Virus record (IMG/VR): IMGVR_UViG_3300045119_000370
Location: 1-64,000 of that record
From: a virus
Strand: one strand, 5' to 3'
Length of the DNA: 64,000 bases
Shown here: positions 9,701 to 17,805 of the stretch, piece after piece
Layout: each line of letters opens with the position of its first letter
Numbering within the stretch: position 1 is the stretch's first letter
The notes under the pieces: model-generated
The model's database searches: none
What the model saw: only the letters and a program-made list of their open reading frames with translations
What the model was told of the DNA's origin: nothing
Translations under genes and position numbers: made by a program

Positions 9701-11633
9701 CAACCGGATGATCAACGAGACGGTGCGAGTGATCGAGGGGCTGATCCCCAATCGCGCACTTTTGCGTCAGCTGGTCGAAGGGCTGCGCGTTCATGAAGGC
9801 ACGGTGGTCTACGAACTGCTGGCTCGTAATATCGGTGAGGGCGTGCGGGTCGTCGAGAACATCGTCCGCACCAATTTACTGACCCGCAACATCGGCGAGG
9901 TCGTGCGCTCGCTTGAATCGACCATGCGCTCGCTCGCCTTGTCGCGGTCAATTGTCGAGATCGAGAAGGTCATCGAAGCCGCTGAAGTGCCGTGGACGCC
10001 GGCCGCGCTCGGTGCAAACCTCCTCGCATGGCTGGACGCGTCCGACGCCGCCACGATCACGGTGACCGGCAGCGGTGTCTCACAGTGGAATGACAAGTCC
10101 AGCTTTGGCCGGCACGGTCGTCAGACCAATGATCCCAAGCGCCCGGCCTATGCGCCCGGCAAGGTCACGTTCAGCGGTCAGTTGGTCCTCGACATGGCGG
10201 CCTTTGTCGCCTACCCGATTGCCTACGATTATCTGGTCGTTGGCAAGCCCAACAATGGGACCACCCCGGGTTCGTCTGGATGGCGGGTGATCTTCCAGAC
10301 CGGTGCCGATCATTTCCCGCTGCTCGTCAACCCCAGCAATAACGTCGGTGTTTACCCCGCTGCCGGCTTGTACACTGACGCGAGCTTGATCTGGCCGTCA
10401 AACACACTGGGCATGGTCTATGCCCAGCTTTCGGATGTGTCCCCGGTTTCCATGTCACGTGATGGCGCTTCGCTGGTCAGCTTGGCCCCGTCGTTTGGGG
10501 AGACGGGGCGTGTAACCGAACTTGGCAATCGTGCCTCTGTCACGATGCCGTTCGGCGAGATCAACGAAGTGATCATGGTCCCTTACGGGGCTTCGCTCGA
10601 CACTCGCCAAAGGCTGGAAGGCTACGCTGCATGGAAGTGGGGTCTGCAAGCCAACCTGCCAGCCAATCATCCCTATAAGAACTGGCCGCCGACGACACTG
10701 GTGGCTGGTGGTGGTCCGTACTTCGTGCGCGCGCTCAACCGCATGATCGACGAGGTCATCCGGCTTAGCGAGGCCGTGGGCCTGACCGGCGCTCTCTATC
10801 GAGTGATCGATGAGCTTGAGAAGGTCGGGGAGACGTTCCTGTTCTCACGGCCGCTGGTCAGGCTGACCAACGAGACGGTACGCATTGCCGAGGCGCTCGG
10901 TTTCAATCGCGTACTGACCCGCGCAATCAATGAGACGATGCGCCTTACCGAGGTCACACTGAGATCGGCGGCGTTCACACGGATGGTCAACGAGACCGTT
11001 CGAGTGGTCGAGGTCATCGAGTACTCTGTCGCGAGAGTGCTCATCAAGATGGTCAACGAGACCGTCCAATTGGTCGAGTCGTTCGCGCAGGCGTTCACAC
11101 TCTTGCGTATCCACAACGAGGTCGTCGAGGAATCCGAGAACCGCATCCCGGCGCGCATCCGCGTGCAGCACTGGGACGAGGCAATCGAAGTGCCCGAGAG
11201 CGAACCGGAGGGTTATCGGACCCTGCTTAGGCTGCTCGACGAGCCGGTGACGACCGTCGAGACCACCGACTACGCACGCGAGCTTGCCCGCACGCGCGAG
11301 GAGGATGTGACAGTCCCCGAGGTCCAGACCATAGCAAGGTCGCTCTGGCGGATCGTCGACGAGTCGCTGTTCTTCAACGAACTGACCAACTTCTTCGCCG
11401 GCATCCCGTCTCTGGTCTGCTCGGCGCTGCGCATTTATGCTATCTTCGCTGGTGAGTGTGGAATCGCCCCGGTGCTCATGGGCACGACAATGATCGGACC
11501 CGAGGTCGAGGGCGGCCAGACGCAGATCGACCGGGTGCTCGACGCCGCGACGGGGATTGGTGTGGTGGTCGACGGACAGCCGGTCATCGGCCCGGAAGTC
11601 GAAGGAACACCGAAGATCGAGGAGTGCTGCTGA
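6714..11633 (+). CDS. Large appendage protein with LamG-like domains and 20-residue repeats
   Basis: A 1639-residue protein, probably a long tail appendage or side fibre. A short Gly/Ala-rich N-terminus is followed by alternating blocks: tandem repeats of about 20 residues with core R-x-x-N-E-x-V-x-x-x-E, and jelly-roll (LamG/concanavalin-like) domains beginning LLAWLDASD and ending YAAWKWGL-ANLP--HPYK. Two of these are near copies (around 7430-8110 and 10000-10690); a third, more distant one is around 9000-9640. LamG-type folds bind carbohydrate, so glycan binding is likely. The C-terminus ends in a Cys pair. No catalytic depolymerase motif was seen. It abuts the genes on both sides. Confidence 0.62.
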   Translation: MLGFRSLGTGSLAGDAGTITEGVGAAISVGTALAFSAMRVAAVASGAGGTSTALADGGLTYASLALSAGSSQALAQFHAPVLAVINETVQDIEILNSALTILRNLSESVQTAEGVVETRLIAQMIAEGLRLTELRAALRDTAISISETVRINDSRQLVRGLIQIVNEVKQTLESLARALGRVQIFNETISTSETSDKARLLARMINEVKRTVESFSLSRFVNRMVNEYESVVAPGNWTPANLDGSVLLAWLDASDVSTLTLTGSNGVSKWNDKSGHTRHARQPQDSSRPIYSPGKITFSGMHNLELTAFTAYPLTYDCLLVGTPNDGSGPYAGGYSIALQSWTDHFPLLIDATRNIGVLVTSFITGPGLGWATNTHGMVYATMSDTQPVAMARDGNSLVTLMPSLGENPQAATLGSRWDAQATFGEINEVIFVPYGSPLALRQRLEGYAAWKWGLVANLPVDHPYKSAAPSGGSGGDPIVVRDRSVMLAEALHINDIVTSGLLALNRSVSDTLRLTEVTNRTNLLTRAVNETIRNTEVIVRSLAKDVTMVINETVRAVEVRLSFIVPEITRVINEFLYPNEGGALPGLPEPPAPPSAPASRLTLSYTPGADRNDFTGEVGVRVNIGLTDFPVNRLGYRCNTGNTGTRTLTLYEWFSDTVVATATVDLTGVAAGDYVWVNIPTVTLVHGGYYALLSNVTAYDGQNWKNPGPITMHPYINNIYGAYRVPAGALATTASNESFIGLDLGWTAPGVVTQPPVTSGLNVWLEASQLGLADGAIVYTWPNFVWGPTPVMETGLVPATLKANASNGRGVIRFSGGNASHLHGLTDATHDFTMIYVVRRWGGIVGRGFSTQYPPTNILVGFHSSAQDIAYDGGWLNAPTNWGDTGSLPAAWKLYGLDGASPASSTFRINGVAVGGNPTSSQGLGGGYVLSGYRGDNQIDETMDCDVAELLIFTRQLSDAERISVENYLRTKWITPAAARSGDSGGGSIITVEVINRMINETVRVIEGLIPNRALLRQLVEGLRVHEGTVVYELLARNIGEGVRVVENIVRTNLLTRNIGEVVRSLESTMRSLALSRSIVEIEKVIEAAEVPWTPAALGANLLAWLDASDAATITVTGSGVSQWNDKSSFGRHGRQTNDPKRPAYAPGKVTFSGQLVLDMAAFVAYPIAYDYLVVGKPNNGTTPGSSGWRVIFQTGADHFPLLVNPSNNVGVYPAAGLYTDASLIWPSNTLGMVYAQLSDVSPVSMSRDGASLVSLAPSFGETGRVTELGNRASVTMPFGEINEVIMVPYGASLDTRQRLEGYAAWKWGLQANLPANHPYKNWPPTTLVAGGGPYFVRALNRMIDEVIRLSEAVGLTGALYRVIDELEKVGETFLFSRPLVRLTNETVRIAEALGFNRVLTRAINETMRLTEVTLRSAAFTRMVNETVRVVEVIEYSVARVLIKMVNETVQLVESFAQAFTLLRIHNEVVEESENRIPARIRVQHWDEAIEVPESEPEGYRTLLRLLDEPVTTVETTDYARELARTREEDVTVPEVQTIARSLWRIVDESLFFNELTNFFAGIPSLVCSALRIYAIFAGECGIAPVLMGTTMIGPEVEGGQTQIDRVLDAATGIGVVVDGQPVIGPEVEGTPKIEECC
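6948..7412 (+). repeat. 20-residue NE repeat block 1
   Basis: In-frame repeats of about 60-70 bases coding a pattern like R-x-x-N-E-x-V-x-x-x-E; examples are AVINETVQDIEI, QIFNETISTSE and RMINEVKRTVES. Codons vary more than residues, so the repeats are old or under coding selection. Confidence 0.65.
10723..11430 (+). repeat. 20-residue NE repeat block 2
   Basis: About eleven consecutive 60-base units, regular near the start (LTRAINETMRLTEV, FTRMVNETVRVVEV, LIKMVNETVQLVES) and decaying toward the C-terminus (LLRLLDEPVTTVET, LWRIVDESLFFNE). Period is close to 20 residues. Shorter blocks of the same repeat lie near 8160-8450 and 9690-9985. The regular spacing suggests a beta-solenoid or segmented coiled fibre shaft. 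Confidence 0.68.
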
Positions 11634-11971
11634 TGCCGGCTTTCGTGCTCAATACTAACGCACTGGACCTGCTTGGTCTGAAGTCACATACCGAGGGCGT
11701 GTTCCTCGACGATGCAACGGTCACTTTCACCATTCAGGACAAGTCTGGAGTCGAGGCTGGTGGCGTGACTTGGCCACAGGTCATGACCTACGTCGATGGT
11801 AGCCAAGGTGACTACCAAGGGATCGTGCCGGCAGCGACGGAACTTGCCGCCGGCAAGCAGTACTACGCCATCATCGACGCCCAAGGCGGCGGCGAGCGTC
11901 TCGGTCACTGGGAGATGCCGTTCAAGCCGGTGACGCGCACTGGTTTGCCGGAAGGCACGACCAACGCATAG
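11633..11971 (+). CDS. Small beta-sandwich structural protein
   Basis: A 112-residue protein with alternating strands (ATVTFTIQDKSG, GDYQGIVPA, KQYYAIIDAQGGGERLGHWEMPF), like Ig-type add-on domains of phage appendages. Start overlaps the preceding stop by one base (TGATG). No enzyme motif. Probably part of the appendage or head surface. Confidence 0.5.
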   Translation: MPAFVLNTNALDLLGLKSHTEGVFLDDATVTFTIQDKSGVEAGGVTWPQVMTYVDGSQGDYQGIVPAATELAAGKQYYAIIDAQGGGERLGHWEMPFKPVTRTGLPEGTTNA

Positions 11972-11980
11972 GAGATCGTC

Positions 11981-12130
11981 ATGTCGATCACTCTCGCAGT
12001 CGCACTGGCGTTCGTCATCGTCTCGGTCATTGTGGCAGCGATCTTCAACGCTTGGACCGCCCCACTCGTCTGGATCGGTTGGGCTTTTGCGGTGGTCTTC
12101 ATCGTTGGCCCGGCCATCGGCAATCGGTAA
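11981..12130 (+). CDS. Small membrane protein, two TM segments (49 aa)
   Basis: Starts MSITLAVALAFVIVSVIVAA and has a second hydrophobic segment from LVWIGWAFAVVFIVG, with a short polar turn (FNAWTAP) between. A GGAGATCGTC ribosome site precedes it and the same GGAGATCACT precedes the next gene. It could be a holin-like protein or an inner-membrane accessory; its place between structural genes gives no proof of a lysis role. Confidence 0.55.
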   Translation: MSITLAVALAFVIVSVIVAAIFNAWTAPLVWIGWAFAVVFIVGPAIGNR

Positions 12131-12140
12131 GGAGATCACT

Positions 12141-12722
12141 ATGGCCTTGAACTACGATTATCCCATCGTCTCGCTCGACACCGACAACCCGGTTTTCGCC
12201 GACGTCGAAATGGCCGACGCTTATCTGAGCGGGGCCTATCATGCCGACAATTGGCGCACGCTTGACGACGACAGCAAGGGTCGTGCGCTGGTCACCGCGA
12301 CGCGCACACTCGACCGGCAGGAATGGTTGGGCGTCAAGACCGACGATCTCAATGAACTCGACTGGCCACGCAAGGACACTGGTGTGATCGGCGTCGATCC
12401 AGACCTAATCCCGGTCGACATCCAGAACGCCACCATCGAACTGGCACTGTCGCTGACGCAGGGGTCCGACGTCCAGAACTACCAGTCGGCCAACGGCAAC
12501 ATCCAGACCCTGCGCGCCGGCTCGGCCTCGATCACCTACTTCCGGGGCGGCGGCAACGGTGGCACGCCGACGCGCTTCCCGCAGATCGTTTGGGAGCTTG
12601 TTGAGCCGTATCTGTCCGGCGGCGCTGGCTCGGCCAACGTCGGACTGGCACCGTCGCAGTCGGCCGGCACCCAGCTGGAGAGCGTCACCGGCAAGGACTT
12701 CGGTTACACACAGGGGCTTTGA
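12141..12722 (+). CDS. DnaT-like head-tail connector protein
   Basis: A 193-residue protein matching the phage DnaT-like/gp6-type adaptor pattern: ADAYLSGAYHADNW, a DDDSKGRALVTATRTLDR helix, then ELDWPRKDTGVIGVD and IPVDIQNATIELAL. In other phages this protein plugs onto the portal as the head completion or adaptor ring. It is separated from the other neck genes (31-33 kb) by the glycan cassette, which is unusual. Start ATG is set by GGAGATCACT; an upstream ATG at 12030 would overlap the membrane peptide. Confidence 0.68.
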   Translation: MALNYDYPIVSLDTDNPVFADVEMADAYLSGAYHADNWRTLDDDSKGRALVTATRTLDRQEWLGVKTDDLNELDWPRKDTGVIGVDPDLIPVDIQNATIELALSLTQGSDVQNYQSANGNIQTLRAGSASITYFRGGGNGGTPTRFPQIVWELVEPYLSGGAGSANVGLAPSQSAGTQLESVTGKDFGYTQGL

Positions 12723-12724
12723 GT

Positions 12725-12934
12725 ATGGTGATGCTTGCAGATTTGCATGTTGCCACTGTCGCCATGATCGGCAAGCTGACCGAGGAACTGAAGGCCGAGC
12801 GCGCTAAGGAGCAGGCCGCCATCGATGAGGCGGTGCGCACCAAGCTCTACATCGGCGACAAATACTGGGAACGCCGGCATATGATCGAGCAGCGCCTGCG
12901 CGCCGCCCGCAATCTCTTGTCAATAACGGAGTAG
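12725..12934 (+). CDS. Small coiled-coil protein
   Basis: Helical, charged 69-residue protein (KLTEELKAERAKEQAAIDEA, then RRHMIEQRLRAARNLL) likely forming a coiled coil. AGGGG lies eight bases before ATG 12725; a TTG at 12719 is too close to it. Function unknown; it sits between the connector and a glycosyltransferase. Confidence 0.5.
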   Translation: MVMLADLHVATVAMIGKLTEELKAERAKEQAAIDEAVRTKLYIGDKYWERRHMIEQRLRAARNLLSITE

Positions 12935-12937
12935 CTC

Positions 12938-13735
12938 GTGAGTGAAGTCATCCGCATTTTCGTTGGTTGTGCCGCCAACGACGAAGACCTCGAATCGCAG
13001 GCGGTACTGGAATACACACTGAGGAAGCACGCCAGCCTGCCCATCGAAATCACGTGGATGCAACAGAGCCACGACCCGGACAGCTGGTTCTATGTCGGCC
13101 CCGGCGGTTGGGCGACAAATCTCTGGGCGACGCCGTTCAGTGGCTTCCGTTGGATCATCCCGTACATGGCGCAAGCCGAGGGCCGCGACCGCGCCATCTA
13201 CATGGACTCGGACTTCATCGTGCTCGGTGACATCGCCGATCTGTGGCGTACTGAGTTCGAACCCGGCAGGGCAGTAGTGGCACGCGGTGATGGTCGCTAT
13301 TGCTGCTCGTTGTGGAACGTGTCCGAGGCGCTCGGACATCTGCCGTCCTACCCGGGGCTACGCGTCGAGCCAGTCATGCATTCGAGCATGACCAATAAGT
13401 ACGCCAAGCACCCCGAATGGATTCAGAAGTTCGCGGCCGGCAATCACTGGAACTGGCTCGACCACGAGAGCGTCCCGCTCAGCAAGGTGCAGGATCGTGG
13501 GATCAAAGCGATCCACTACACGCGAATCGAGATGCAGCTTCAGATCAAGCATGCCAAGAAGCGGCTGGCCAAGCTCGCTCGCAAACACTGGTACACTGGC
13601 AAAGCGGTGGAAAACGACTGGCCGGGTTTGCAGGCTTTGTTCGACGACCTGCTTGTCGAAGCCGAGGGTGCCGGCTTCCCGCCGGAACGCTATGCGGTGG
13701 CTTCTCACTTTGGTGATTATAAGATAAGAAGGTGA
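12938..13735 (+). CDS. GT8-like glycosyltransferase, copy 1
   Basis: GT-A fold glycosyltransferase resembling family 8. IRIFVGCAANDEDLESQAVL at the N-terminus leads into a nucleotide-binding region, and YMDSDFIVL holds the DxD (Asp-Ser-Asp) that binds Mn2+ and the sugar nucleotide; NHWNWLDHESV and KAIHYT are typical of the acceptor side. Length 265 residues. A paralogue is at 15625. GTG start is chosen because it follows GGAGTAGCTC with correct spacing. Acceptor is unknown: cell-surface polysaccharide, virion protein or DNA are all possible. Confidence 0.75.
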   Translation: MSEVIRIFVGCAANDEDLESQAVLEYTLRKHASLPIEITWMQQSHDPDSWFYVGPGGWATNLWATPFSGFRWIIPYMAQAEGRDRAIYMDSDFIVLGDIADLWRTEFEPGRAVVARGDGRYCCSLWNVSEALGHLPSYPGLRVEPVMHSSMTNKYAKHPEWIQKFAAGNHWNWLDHESVPLSKVQDRGIKAIHYTRIEMQLQIKHAKKRLAKLARKHWYTGKAVENDWPGLQALFDDLLVEAEGAGFPPERYAVASHFGDYKIRR

Positions 13736-13764
13736 TCGCACCTTCCCCATGGGGGTGCCGATCT

Positions 13765-13806
13765 GGGCGGGAGGGCAACTGGGAGATTGCTCTTCCGCCC
13801 TTTTTT
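13765..13806 (+). terminator. Strong intrinsic terminator
   Basis: A 14-base-pair stem (GGGCGGGAGGGCAA pairs with TTGCTCTTCCGCCC, two G-U pairs) with an 8-base loop CTGGGAGA is followed directly by six T. It closes the first late operon and separates it from the glycan cassette. Confidence 0.88.
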
Positions 13807-13822
13807 GAGAGGGAGAGGTTCA

Positions 13823-14506
13823 ATGAACGAGTTGAACGAGAAAGTGCGCAGCCTGCCGGTGCCCGTGCGCATGCGCAATCGGCCAGTCGCCAAGAACGGC
13901 TTTCCGGTGCCATGGTTCGTCGAGCACAAGGACGAGACCGGCGAGTGGGACTTCCGCGTCACCCGACCGGAGCGCTACATCGAGGCCCACAACAAGCAGC
14001 TGTGTTGGGTCTGTGGTCAGCCGCTCGGACGTTTCCGCACCTTCTGCATCGGGCCGATGTGCGCGGTCAACCGGGTGACCAGCGAGCCGCCGACACACCG
14101 TGAATGCGCCGAATGGTCAGTACGGGTTTGCCCCTTCTTGTCGCAGCCACGTATGCGTCGCAATCATTCTGAACTGCCCGAGGGCGCGGGCGATGGTACG
14201 CCCGGCATCATGATCGACCGGAACCCCGGTGTGGTCATGCTGTGGCATAGCGAGCGCGGCTCTTACCGTCCGATGAAGGTACGGAACGGCTTCCTGTTCA
14301 GTCTGCAAGAAGACCCGCTGGAAGCAGAATGGTACCGTGCCGGTCAGCCAGCCAAGCGCGCCGAGGTGATGGAGTCGGTCGAGAGCGGTCTGCCCAAGCT
14401 CTGGGAGATGGTCGATCTCGAACGGGACAAGGAGTTGGCCGCCAAGGATTTGGAGAAGCAGATCGCCAAGGCGCATGCACTGTTCTTCGACCGGATTGCT
14501 GCCTGA
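13823..14506 (+). CDS. Zinc-finger-like conserved protein
   Basis: A 227-residue protein with a cysteine cluster at about 57-100: CWVCGQPLGRFRTFC, PMC, HREC and VC, suggesting one or two zinc sites. The C-terminal third is helical and charged. First gene after the terminator; GGGAGAGGTTCA is the ribosome site, ruling out the ATG-less extension upstream. Role not recognised; the zinc region could bind nucleic acid or a partner. Confidence 0.55.
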   Translation: MNELNEKVRSLPVPVRMRNRPVAKNGFPVPWFVEHKDETGEWDFRVTRPERYIEAHNKQLCWVCGQPLGRFRTFCIGPMCAVNRVTSEPPTHRECAEWSVRVCPFLSQPRMRRNHSELPEGAGDGTPGIMIDRNPGVVMLWHSERGSYRPMKVRNGFLFSLQEDPLEAEWYRAGQPAKRAEVMESVESGLPKLWEMVDLERDKELAAKDLEKQIAKAHALFFDRIAA

Positions 14507-14874
14507 TGGGCGAGCACAAGCGCAAGGGCAGGGACGAAGACATCCGCAAGCTGGTCGATGCGACCACGCGCATGTTCACTGAGCAGGGTCGGCTGATCGA
14601 AGCCGGTTATCGTGCCATGGTCGTCCTGCTTTACCCTGATGGCTCACCCGGCCCGGCCCACCCAGAGCAGTTACGCGAAGCCTTCTTCGCAGGCGCTCAG
14701 CATCTGTTCGGCTCGTTGACCGCGTCGGTGCTCGACGAGGATCGCGAGCCGACCGAGGCCGACCTGCGACGCATGGACTTGATCGATTCGGAGTTGAAGG
14801 TGTTCCTCGCCGGGTTCGCCATTCGCCATGGCTTCGAACTGCCCGAGGCGGCCAAGCCGGGGAGACGTCAGTAA
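14506..14874 (+). CDS. Helical protein of unknown function
   Basis: A 122-residue protein, mainly helical (ATTRMFTEQGRLIEAGYRAM; EQLREAFFAGAQHLFGSL), with a basic start and end. Start codon overlaps the previous stop (TGATG). No motif recognised. Coupled to the glycan genes. Confidence 0.5.
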   Translation: MGEHKRKGRDEDIRKLVDATTRMFTEQGRLIEAGYRAMVVLLYPDGSPGPAHPEQLREAFFAGAQHLFGSLTASVLDEDREPTEADLRRMDLIDSELKVFLAGFAIRHGFELPEAAKPGRRQ

Positions 14875-14875
14875 A

Positions 14876-15628
14876 ATGCTCACCGTCGTCAGTACGGCCA
14901 GTAAGGTAGGTTTGGTGACCTATGGCGAGCGTTTCCTCGACACGTTCACCAAATATTGGCCTTATGAGAGGCTGGTCTTCTACACTGATGGTTACAAGTA
15001 CGTTTCGGAGCGCATCGAGTTCCGTGATCTCAGCGAAGCGAGATGGCTCACTCGTTTCAAGCAGGATCACGCCAGAAACCCACATGCCAATGGTAGTGGT
15101 GGCTACCGGTGGGACGCCATCCGTTTTGCTCACAAAGTTGCTGCCATTATCGCGGCCGACCAGTTGTGCGCTGACGATCATTTGTTATGGCTCGACGCCG
15201 ACATCGTTACGCACAACCCGGTCGACGAGAAGGCGATCAAATCATGGTTGCCCGATCCGGCGTGGCTGAGTTGGCTCGGTCGCGACAAGAGCGTTATCGG
15301 TTGGCCCGAGTGTGGTTTCCTGTTGTTCAATCGCAACCATCCGCTCCACCGCATGGCAATGATGACGATGTACGACGCGTATTCGTCGGGGCGTGTGCTC
15401 GGTTTGCCAGAGACACACGACAGCTATGTGTGGCAGTGGCTGGTCGAGAACTTGAGCTTGTCAGTGCGCGACCTGTCTGGCCCCGGTTTCATGACCATGC
15501 ATCCACTGATCAATTCGCCTCTCGGCCACTGGTTCGATCATCTCAAGGGCAGTCGTAAGCTGGCCGGGCATTCCTATCCGAGCGATCTCGCCGTCAAGCG
15601 CGACGAGCCATACTGGAGCAGGATATGA
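14876..15628 (+). CDS. GT-A family glycosyltransferase
   Basis: Predicted glycosyltransferase: LLWLDADIVTHNP contains the DAD metal-binding motif, YRWDAIRFAHKVAAI lies before it, and WPECGFLLFNRNH after it, as in small GT-A enzymes of capsule or LPS loci. 250 residues. It differs from the two GT8-like paralogues on either side. GGGGAGACGTCAGTAAA gives the ribosome site; the next gene overlaps by four bases. Confidence 0.72.
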   Translation: MLTVVSTASKVGLVTYGERFLDTFTKYWPYERLVFYTDGYKYVSERIEFRDLSEARWLTRFKQDHARNPHANGSGGYRWDAIRFAHKVAAIIAADQLCADDHLLWLDADIVTHNPVDEKAIKSWLPDPAWLSWLGRDKSVIGWPECGFLLFNRNHPLHRMAMMTMYDAYSSGRVLGLPETHDSYVWQWLVENLSLSVRDLSGPGFMTMHPLINSPLGHWFDHLKGSRKLAGHSYPSDLAVKRDEPYWSRI

Positions 15629-16443
15629 CCGACCCGATTCGCATCTTTGTCGGCTGCGCGGCGAACAACGAGGATTTGGAATCCCAAGCCGTCCTCGATT
15701 ACACACTGCACAAGCACACTATGCGGCCGCTCGACATCGAATGGATGATGCAGAGCCGCGACCCGAAGAGCTTCTGGCATGGTTGGAACACGGCGACGTG
15801 GGCGACGCCGTTCTCAGGCTTCCGCTGGGGCGTGCCGGCGCGCTGCAACTTCGAAGGCAAGGCGATTTACCTCGACAGCGACATGATCGTCATGGACGAC
15901 ATCGGCAAGCTGTGGGACACGCCGCTGATCGACAAGCACGTGGTCATCGCCAAGGCGGCCAACAATCGCTTCTGCACCACCGTGTTCGATTGCGCCAAGG
16001 TCAAGCCGTACATGTTCTCAATCGGGGAACTGAAGACGCAGCAGGGCATCCATCGTCGACAACGTGAGCGCCTGTCGAAACCCGGACTGGTCCAGCCGTT
16101 CCCGCGAGGCGAGAACTGGAATTGCATCGATGGCGAGACCTACGTCGATATCGCCACCGACGTCATCAAAATCCACCATTACAGCGCCATCGATTGCCAG
16201 CCGCAGCTGCGCTATGCACTGCCACGTCTCGCCGAGAAAGGTCAGGCGCACTGGTTTAAGGGAACTATCAAGCCGCACTGGCGGCAGGACTTGGTGACGT
16301 TGTTCGACATGACCCTGCGACAAGCCATCGACGCCAACTACCACCCCGAGAACTACACGCACAAGCCGTTCGGCGATTACACTGCCGGCGGCTCGGAGGG
16401 CGGCGTTTTCAAGACTGGTCGTCCAGCCAAGCTGGGCGTCTGA
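15625..16443 (+). CDS. GT8-like glycosyltransferase, copy 2
   Basis: Paralogue of the enzyme at 12938: nearly the same N-terminus (IRIFVGCAANNEDLESQAVL), WATPFSGFRWG, and YLDSDMIVMDD with the DSD motif; ENWNCIDGE and IHHYSA match the acceptor half. 272 residues with a longer Gly-rich C-terminus. Overlaps both neighbours by one to four bases. The two copies may add different sugars in one glycan; inferred from context. Confidence 0.75.
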   Translation: MTDPIRIFVGCAANNEDLESQAVLDYTLHKHTMRPLDIEWMMQSRDPKSFWHGWNTATWATPFSGFRWGVPARCNFEGKAIYLDSDMIVMDDIGKLWDTPLIDKHVVIAKAANNRFCTTVFDCAKVKPYMFSIGELKTQQGIHRRQRERLSKPGLVQPFPRGENWNCIDGETYVDIATDVIKIHHYSAIDCQPQLRYALPRLAEKGQAHWFKGTIKPHWRQDLVTLFDMTLRQAIDANYHPENYTHKPFGDYTAGGSEGGVFKTGRPAKLGV

Positions 16444-17021
16444 TGGTCACCCTCGACGATTTGGCCTCGCCGGGCTACCGCGCGCAGCTGCGCGAGATGG
16501 CCGAGAAGGGTGCATGGTCGGGTGGCGGTGCTGCCTATGCCGAGGAGGTCGCCAAGCTTTGTCGCAAGTGTGAGGCGACCAGCCTCCTCGACTACGGTTG
16601 CGGCTTCGTCGACATGGCGTCCGAGCTAAGCCAGATCAAAGCCCCCTTTCGCCCACCGCTCATGGTCGAGTATTTCGACCCCGGCATTCCCGGCTGCGAT
16701 CAGCTGCCCGAGCCGGCCGACGTGGTCATGTGCGTTGACGTATTGGAGCACGTCGAGCCGGACAAGGTGCAAACAGTGTTGCGCCACATCCACTCGCTGA
16801 CCATCAAGTGCGCGCTGCTGGTGATCGCGGTGCGCCCGGCCGACAAGCGTCTGCCCGACGGTCGCAACGCACATCTGACCATCGACAATTCCGGCTGGTG
16901 GTTTCACCAGCTGCGCGCGCTCGGCGGCTGGAAGGGCAAGATCATCGAGAACGACGACCGTCATGGTCTGCACATGTGGCTGCGCAAGATCGCCACCACG
17001 ACGACGAGGACACTCGATTGA
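16443..17021 (+). CDS. SAM-dependent methyltransferase
   Basis: Class I methyltransferase: motif I SLLDYGCGFVDMAS, then VEYFDPG, and motif IV region DVVMCVDVLEHVEPDKV. 192 residues, somewhat short, single domain. In sugar loci such enzymes methylate glycan hydroxyls or nucleotide sugars; the target here is inferred only from neighbours. Its last codons overlap the next methyltransferase. Confidence 0.75.
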   Translation: MVTLDDLASPGYRAQLREMAEKGAWSGGGAAYAEEVAKLCRKCEATSLLDYGCGFVDMASELSQIKAPFRPPLMVEYFDPGIPGCDQLPEPADVVMCVDVLEHVEPDKVQTVLRHIHSLTIKCALLVIAVRPADKRLPDGRNAHLTIDNSGWWFHQLRALGGWKGKIIENDDRHGLHMWLRKIATTTTRTLD

Positions 17022-17593
17022 AGCACGGCTGGTTCGAGATCGATGGCTTGCAGACCGGCGAGCACAAGCTGGAGACTCGTCTGCACGGGCTGCGCCTGTT
17101 GGCGTCCCACGTCAAGGACAAGACCATCCTCGATCTCGGCTGTGCCGAGGGCTTGATCAGTTCGTGGCTCTACGATCAGGGTCCGGCGCGCTGGGTGGAT
17201 GGTGTCGAGAAGCATCCGCCCTATCTGGCGCAGGCGCGCGCGATGCACGCCGGCAGTCCGGCCTTCCGCTTCTTCCAGTGCGACGTCAACGATCAGGAGT
17301 TCGACGATCTGATCCTGACCAAGCTGTTGCCGGCCTACGATATCGTTCTGTGCCTGTGTCTGGCACACAAGCTGAAGCGGCCGCGCGACTTCTTGCTCAA
17401 GGCGGCGCGGCTGTGCAATCGTTTCTTCGCGCTGCACCTGCCCTACGACATCATCGACGACGTCCGCTCGAATCATGTCAAGGTCGATCCGACCAAGGAG
17501 ATATTCGAGCCGCTTGGTTTCAAGTGTATCGTGCACGTGGTCGATCCGACGCCGGCAGCGCCACTGTCGCGGCGGATTTACGAGAGAGGCTGA
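17018..17593 (+). CDS. SAM-dependent methyltransferase
   Basis: Second class I methyltransferase: TILDLGCAEGLISSWL (motif I), GVEKHPPYLAQARAM (acidic residue for SAM ribose), FFQCDVND and YDIVLCLCLAHKLKRP. 191 residues. No ATG is available; TTG at 17018 overlaps the previous TGA and gives the full domain. Distinct from its neighbour in sequence, so not a recent duplication. Confidence 0.72.
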   Translation: MKHGWFEIDGLQTGEHKLETRLHGLRLLASHVKDKTILDLGCAEGLISSWLYDQGPARWVDGVEKHPPYLAQARAMHAGSPAFRFFQCDVNDQEFDDLILTKLLPAYDIVLCLCLAHKLKRPRDFLLKAARLCNRFFALHLPYDIIDDVRSNHVKVDPTKEIFEPLGFKCIVHVVDPTPAAPLSRRIYERG

Positions 17594-17595
17594 TC

Positions 17596-17805
17596 ATGGG
17601 CGAGAAGCGAAAAACACTTGTCATCGTCTGCCGCGACGAGGAGGGCAGTCTCGAAGATTTACTTACCTACATCAAAAAGACCGCCGGCATAGGTCACAGC
17701 TTCGTCGTTCACGTCGACCCGGAAGATCGCGAGTTCAGTAAGCGTTTCACCATCGACGGTGACGGTGCCGACAAGATTTACAGCATAACCAGAACCGAGG
17801 GGTGA
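17596..17805 (+). CDS. Small protein of unknown function
   Basis: A 69-residue protein starting MGEKRKTLVIVCRDEEGS with a predicted beta-alpha-beta pattern and acidic C-terminus. Two bases after the previous stop, four-base overlap with the next start. No family recognised. Confidence 0.5.
   Translation: MGEKRKTLVIVCRDEEGSLEDLLTYIKKTAGIGHSFVVHVDPEDREFSKRFTIDGDGADKIYSITRTEG

Noticed and set aside
11981-12130. Holin
   Set aside because: Two membrane segments fit, but no endolysin or spanin gene is near; kept only as a membrane protein.
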